Both the position numbers and the translations under genes were made by a program. From the NCBI GenBank assembly GCA_902461985.1, contig CABQAB010000049.1:1-10178 (forward strand): DNA of 10,178 nucleotides, written 5' to 3'. The notes under the pieces are model-generated. The model did no database searches. It was not told the origin of the DNA and saw nothing but the letters and a program-made list of their open reading frames with translations. This DNA is from an uncultured Bacteroidales bacterium (GTDB lineage: Bacteria; Bacteroidota; Bacteroidia; Bacteroidales; UBA932). Shown in pieces: positions 6,490 to 10,178 of the stretch (position 1 is the first letter of the stretch; every line of letters starts with the position of its first letter).

Positions 6490-7677
6490 CTAAAGCCAGA
6501 GCAGTTCATCCGTGTCTGTGCGTACAGGAGTGACCCACTGCCATGACTTTGAGGCATCGGAAAGTTTCGTCTCCACACAAGTGCCCAGATCAAAGTCGTT
6601 TCCGTTGCCTGAGGCATCGTGGAGGACGGTACCCTCACCTTCGTTGCACTTCCAGTAACCCACGAGACCCTCCGACTGCGGATCGACCGAGTACATATTG
6701 TCCGCAATCTGGGACTGGCTCCTTGCACAGGACCACAGACGCACTTCGCTGTAGCAGTAGGGGTTCGTATGCCACTGAGAACTTGCCGAGCCGAGAGTGA
6801 CTGTCTCCATAAGGTTAGTCGCTGCGTACGCAGGATTGAGATCCCGACGTACTTCGGAACCGTTCACATACATCACGAGATTGCCGTCGCCGGTGCTTAC
6901 GATTGCGACATGATACCATTTGGAAGTGATATTTCCGTTCCAGGTATAGCCTTCATTGCTGAGCACCTTTACATTGATGGAATTGTCCACCTGAAACCGG
7001 CAGTAGATCTGGCCCTGCGACTCGTTGATTTTAGCCTGGTCCGGATATATCTGAAGGAAGGCCTCATTCTCCTTGCCCAGCCCGAGAGATGCGACGCGTA
7101 GCTCGACCGTATAGGCGTTGGTATTGACAGGATTCTTCAGTACAATCTTGGCCCCGGACATGGCGTTGATCTGGAATCCGTTAGTGATGATGACTTGCTC
7201 GAAAGCATAAATCCTGCTGCTTTTCCTCGCAAGGGCCTGAGTCCCGTCCGAAACTGAAGTAATGGCAATCGGAAGCGCGTACTTCCTGCCTGATGCGACC
7301 ATTTCGTCCGTATAAGGTTTCACATGGACGCTGACCACGTCGGAGAGGCTGCTTCCGGCAGGGACGGTAACTTCCACAGGAACAAAATCGTGAGTTCCGT
7401 CAGGAAGCATGACGAGTGATGTCCCGTTGCGTCTGTTATAGTCGTCAAGAGCAGCCTGGCTGAGTTCCAGTTTCACGGTCACGTCCTGCTCCAGCCGCTG
7501 TCCGCAGCGGACAGTCGCCGTGACGTCCGCTCCGTCAACTTCATTGAGCACGACTTTGGAGTAGACGTTCTCTGCCGACTCATTGATATAGAAGGCATTG
7601 TCCAAGACAGGATTCAGCGCGTCGTTGCATCCCGCAAGAAGCAGAAGGGCTGCCACACCATATATTGAATTTTTCAT
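6490..7677 (-). CDS. DUF1735 and LamG-domain surface lipoprotein of the PUL
   Basis: The 395-residue product begins with a short lipoprotein signal (LLLLAGC, lipid-bearing Cys17) followed by Asn-Asp-Ala. Residues about 25-150 form a DUF1735 domain, with the typical LELSQAALDDYNRRNGTS stretch at 70-87 and TVPAGSSLSDV at 104-114. Residues about 160-390 form a LamG/concanavalin-like jelly roll: SKWYHVAIV at 252-260, NLVMYVNGSEV at 266-276, and EVRLWSCARSQSQI at 311-324 are hallmark segments, and GLVGYWKCNEGEG follows. Proteins of this architecture accompany GH18 endoglycosidases in Bacteroidota PULs and are thought to bind glycans or glycoproteins at the cell surface. It starts 6 bases after the GH18 stop, indicating tight co-translation. 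It has no sign of catalytic residues, and its ligand cannot be read from sequence. Confidence 0.87.
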   Translation of the reverse strand: MKNSIYGVAALLLLAGCNDALNPVLDNAFYINESAENVYSKVVLNEVDGADVTATVRCGQRLEQDVTVKLELSQAALDDYNRRNGTSLVMLPDGTHDFVPVEVTVPAGSSLSDVVSVHVKPYTDEMVASGRKYALPIAITSVSDGTQALARKSSRIYAFEQVIITNGFQINAMSGAKIVLKNPVNTNAYTVELRVASLGLGKENEAFLQIYPDQAKINESQGQIYCRFQVDNSINVKVLSNEGYTWNGNITSKWYHVAIVSTGDGNLVMYVNGSEVRRDLNPAYAATNLMETVTLGSASSQWHTNPYCYSEVRLWSCARSQSQIADNMYSVDPQSEGLVGYWKCNEGEGTVLHDASGNGNDFDLGTCVETKLSDASKSWQWVTPVRTDTDELLWL

Positions 7678-7683
7678 GACTGT

Positions 7684-8904
7684 TTAGTTTTGAGGGTTCA
7701 TTATGCTGATGGCTTTTCTGATGCCAGGGTAAGTCATGCTCTCTCCGGTGACCTCGTAGCCGTACTCTATATGATAGGCCCCGAATCCTCCCTTGCGGTA
7801 AGGCACCCCGCCTATCATTGGCGTCCACCTTGCCATTCCTTCAACTGAGCGCATGGACTCGTTGCCGTAACGGTCCTTCCACGGCCCTCCGTTGGTCATG
7901 GCAAGCCCTTCCTCGAAATTCTCGAGAAGCAGATACCTCTTTGCCACCCACTCGGCGGGAATACCGGCCTTTGCGAAATTGGTCACGGCACTCTGGAAAC
8001 GGCGGTCCATGGCGGCGTCACTGCCGCTACGGTCAGAACTTGTCGAATACGCCTGAGTCGCAATCCAGTCGAAATACTGCCCGGCCTCCGGATTGACATA
8101 TTCCGGAGCACCGTCTATCATCAGGACCATTTTCTTCCCTCTTTCAGCACCTATGGCATCGATACGGCTGCGCAGCCTCTTCACGAAAGCAAGCGTCCTG
8201 TCATTGTAGATTTTAGCGGAAGAGCCACTGAGGTCGCCCCACTTTTCACCCACTAAATTGCCGTATCCTCCGGCATAACCGTATTCGTAATCGAAATCGA
8301 AGCCGTCGAGATTGTACTTGGCGATGGTGTCGCAGATGGCGTCCGCATATCTTTCCACAGCCTGCAGGGCGGCTGCCTGTTCTTCCGCATCGGAAGCGTA
8401 TGCTCTCCGCGGCTTCAAGCCCCAGAATGCCATTCTCGCCTCCTTTTCATCCTTATAGACGTCACCGTTCACCGGAACGCTCCCTGAAGAAGCCAGAGTC
8501 TCCGCTATCCATGCAGGAGTACACTGGTCTCCGATATTGGCGACTATGAACACTGCAAGGCACTTCATCCCCTTCAGTTCCTGCGCCTTTTTCAAATCCC
8601 TCTTCCGGGAATCATCGAGATTGGACCAGCATCCCCACAGGGACACCATGTCCAGACTGTCGGGAAGACCCATGAGACTCAGTTTCATGTTCACGACATC
8701 CTCTCCGGCCCAGCCGGCGAAGTAACCGAAAGAAATCTGATGGTCGGACTCGCGGTATGCACGGATGTTCTCGTAATACTCCGCGGTCTTGACGTTCTGC
8801 GTCAGGTCCGTAGGATTGTACGGTTCTATGCTCGTCCATTTGCTGCAGGAGGACAGGCCTGCAATGAGGACGGCAGCAATTGCATATATTCTGATTCTGT
8901 TCAT
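7684..8904 (-). CDS. GH18 endo-beta-N-acetylglucosaminidase-like lipoprotein
   Basis: The 406-residue protein has a lipoprotein signal with Cys20 (GLSSC). The TIM-barrel pattern of family GH18 follows: ISFGYFAGW at 57-65 (strand 1), MKCLAVFIVAN at 113-123, and the catalytic motif DGFDFDYE at 200-207, which fits DGxDxDxE with E207 as the acid. VLMIDGAPEY at 260-269 and DWIATQAYS at 279-287 are later strands, the last carrying the Gln/Tyr pair seen in Endo F/H-type members. Such enzymes cleave the GlcNAc-beta-1,4-GlcNAc core of N-glycans, using the substrate N-acetyl group. The start at ATG 8904 is preferred to the open frame up to 8994, because it begins the signal peptide and lies 7 bases after the SusD stop. 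Unlike B. thetaiotaomicron BT_3987, no DUF1735 domain is fused to it. Activity on chitin or another GlcNAc polymer is not excluded. Confidence 0.87.
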   Translation of the reverse strand: MNRIRIYAIAAVLIAGLSSCSKWTSIEPYNPTDLTQNVKTAEYYENIRAYRESDHQISFGYFAGWAGEDVVNMKLSLMGLPDSLDMVSLWGCWSNLDDSRKRDLKKAQELKGMKCLAVFIVANIGDQCTPAWIAETLASSGSVPVNGDVYKDEKEARMAFWGLKPRRAYASDAEEQAAALQAVERYADAICDTIAKYNLDGFDFDYEYGYAGGYGNLVGEKWGDLSGSSAKIYNDRTLAFVKRLRSRIDAIGAERGKKMVLMIDGAPEYVNPEAGQYFDWIATQAYSTSSDRSGSDAAMDRRFQSAVTNFAKAGIPAEWVAKRYLLLENFEEGLAMTNGGPWKDRYGNESMRSVEGMARWTPMIGGVPYRKGGFGAYHIEYGYEVTGESMTYPGIRKAISIMNPQN

Positions 8905-8911
8905 AATAAGT

Positions 8912-10178
8912 CTATTTCTTTGCCCACCAAAGTTTTGTAATGAAATCATCCGTTCCGGAAAGCATGGACTTGGCCTGAGTAAGATTTTCGGCATTGTTCT
9001 GCATTTCGTTCACGGGGAAAGGGATACGCTCAGCCACGACAAGACCATCGTACACTGCCGGCACTGAGCGGTAGACAGGGAAGAACTTCGGAAGTCCCGT
9101 CCTGCGGTAGTCGCACCATGTTTCGTGGCCCAAAGGATACTGGGCGAGATATTTCTGCACCATGAGCCTCTCGTAGTTGGTGTTGTCAGCTGATGTACCG
9201 TCTGCAATGGCGTCATCCCAGGCCACGGTTACGTTGCTCACAGGATCGCAGTCCTCACCGGTAAGAACGCTGCTTTTGTAGGCCGCCTGGGTCTTCGTGT
9301 CGTCAGAAAGGTATGTCTCCGCCCCGGAAACTCCCCACTGTTCGAAAGACAGCCGGATTCCGTTCTCGTAGAAGTTCTTCGCACTGCCTCCCATATCCCA
9401 GCCTTTCATTGCGGCTTCAGCCATAAGGAAAGACGTTTCGGACGCCGTGAGCAGAGGATATGCGGTATACTGGTCGACAGTCGCGACGGAATGTTTCACG
9501 AAATCGTTTCTTTTGCACATGGTGCCTGCCCTGAGGCCCTCCACTTCAGTGTCATGTGCCGTAAACGTCGAAGTCTCGAAGTAGGCGGAAAGCCGAGGAT
9601 CGTCATAGCCTTTGAGATAAGAGACCAGGTCAGCGCATGCGCGGCTGTCGTTATAGGATTTGGCCACGCCCCAGAACGCACTCCTGATCTGCCCCATCCT
9701 GCCTGATGTCATGTTGAAGAAAGCGTTGTCGGAGTTGGAAGTGATGACTCCCCTTCTGACTGCCTTCTCTGCATATTCCTTTGCCACGTCCGGAGCGGGG
9801 TTGCTGATTCTGACGGCAAGCCTCAGCATAAGCGAATTGGCGAACTTGAGCCATTTGTTCCAGTCCCCCGAATAGATGCGGTCGAAATTGGCCATGGTCA
9901 GGTTTCCGTCCCAGGAAACGACGAAAGAGGACATATTCTCAATTGCCTCGTCAAGTTCCTTGAGCATGGTGAGATAGACCTCGTCGTCATCATCATAGCC
10001 CACATAGAAACTGCTTGTGCTCACCTTTGAATAAGGTATAGGGCCGTACTGGTCCGCAAGACGGTGCATGACGGCGACTCTCATTATCCTCGCCCATTCG
10101 TAGTTCACTCCGGTTTCTCCGGTTATTCCGCACACCTCGGAATATGAGGAATAAAACTCAAGGGCGAAAGTGAAAGGG
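8912..10178 (-). CDS. SusD/RagB-like glycan-binding protein, N-terminus missing
   Basis: The frame is open through the right edge, so the GTG at 10135 is internal and 421 residues of the C-terminal part are visible; the signal peptide and first TPR helices are missing. RLADQYGPIPYSKV near the visible start is a hallmark of SusD-like proteins (the Asp-x-Tyr-Gly-x-Ile-Pro-Tyr motif). Helical TPR-type segments follow (EVYLTMLKELDEAIENM, WNKWLKFANSLMLRLAVRI), then the ASETSFLMAEAAMKGW segment and a C-terminal VVAERIPFPVNEMQNN stretch. SusD-like lipoproteins cap the SusC TonB-dependent transporter and load oligosaccharides into it. SusC should be encoded just beyond the right edge. The gene ends 7 bases before the GH18 gene, so the two are co-transcribed. 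Ligand type is not readable from the visible part; context suggests a GlcNAc-containing or N-glycan oligosaccharide. Confidence 0.93.
   Translation of the reverse strand, partial: PFTFALEFYSSYSEVCGITGETGVNYEWARIMRVAVMHRLADQYGPIPYSKVSTSSFYVGYDDDDEVYLTMLKELDEAIENMSSFVVSWDGNLTMANFDRIYSGDWNKWLKFANSLMLRLAVRISNPAPDVAKEYAEKAVRRGVITSNSDNAFFNMTSGRMGQIRSAFWGVAKSYNDSRACADLVSYLKGYDDPRLSAYFETSTFTAHDTEVEGLRAGTMCKRNDFVKHSVATVDQYTAYPLLTASETSFLMAEAAMKGWDMGGSAKNFYENGIRLSFEQWGVSGAETYLSDDTKTQAAYKSSVLTGEDCDPVSNVTVAWDDAIADGTSADNTNYERLMVQKYLAQYPLGHETWCDYRRTGLPKFFPVYRSVPAVYDGLVVAERIPFPVNEMQNNAENLTQAKSMLSGTDDFITKLWWAKK

Noticed and set aside
8905..8994. Upstream start for the GH18 gene overlapping the SusD-like gene
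   Set aside because: The extra 30 residues would precede and spoil the lipoprotein signal peptide that begins exactly at the ATG at 8904.
10133..10135. GTG as a real start of the SusD-like gene
   Set aside because: The frame continues open to the window edge with SusD-like sequence, and a true start needs a lipoprotein signal, which is absent here.

Overview
The window looks like a chromosomal segment of a Bacteroidota member, most likely of the order Bacteroidales. The evidence is a SusD-like protein in an operon with DUF1735 lipoproteins and a GH18 lipoprotein, a DUF2490 outer-membrane barrel, Bacteroides-type -7 boxes (TAnnTTTG) upstream of several genes, and little Shine-Dalgarno signal. 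The genus cannot be fixed from the sequence alone.

Layout. (1) Bases 1-1359, minus strand: the first 57 codons of a ribokinase-type PfkB kinase, preceded by a LacI-family regulator. Between them, a TACTTTTG box and a 7+7-base inverted repeat form a plausible repressed promoter. (2) Bases 1415-3982: a Hydrolase_4 (monoacylglycerol-lipase-like) esterase on the minus strand, divergent from glycerol kinase glpK on the plus strand. One possible pathway is that the esterase frees glycerol and GlpK traps it as glycerol 3-phosphate. The esterase ends in a 15-base tandem repeat coding for a repeated Glu/Gln/Lys/Gly pentapeptide. (3) Bases 4021-4869, minus strand: a DUF2490 beta-barrel outer-membrane protein, converging on glpK. 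Its upstream region holds a good Bacteroides promoter centred in a 33-base near-perfect palindrome, followed by three related 16-base direct repeats. (4) Bases 5222-10178, minus strand: the 3' part of a polysaccharide utilisation locus, in transcription order SusD-like (N-terminus beyond the edge), GH18 endo-beta-N-acetylglucosaminidase-like lipoprotein with an intact DGxDxDxE motif, DUF1735-LamG lipoprotein, and DUF1735-discoidin-like lipoprotein. Gaps of 7, 6 and 41 bases indicate one operon, and a 12-base GC-rich hairpin with a T-rich tail closes it at 5101-5138.

How the genes work together. The PUL portion resembles known Bacteroides loci that process N-glycans, where surface lipoproteins capture a glycoprotein, a surface GH18 enzyme cuts the chitobiose core, and SusCD imports the freed oligosaccharide. 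The SusC gene, any further glycosidases and the PUL regulator are not in the window. Regions 1-3 appear to be independent housekeeping and catabolic units. I saw no mobile element, CRISPR array, tRNA, rRNA or clear sign of recent transfer. The least explained structures are the control region upstream of the DUF2490 gene and the coding minisatellite in the esterase.
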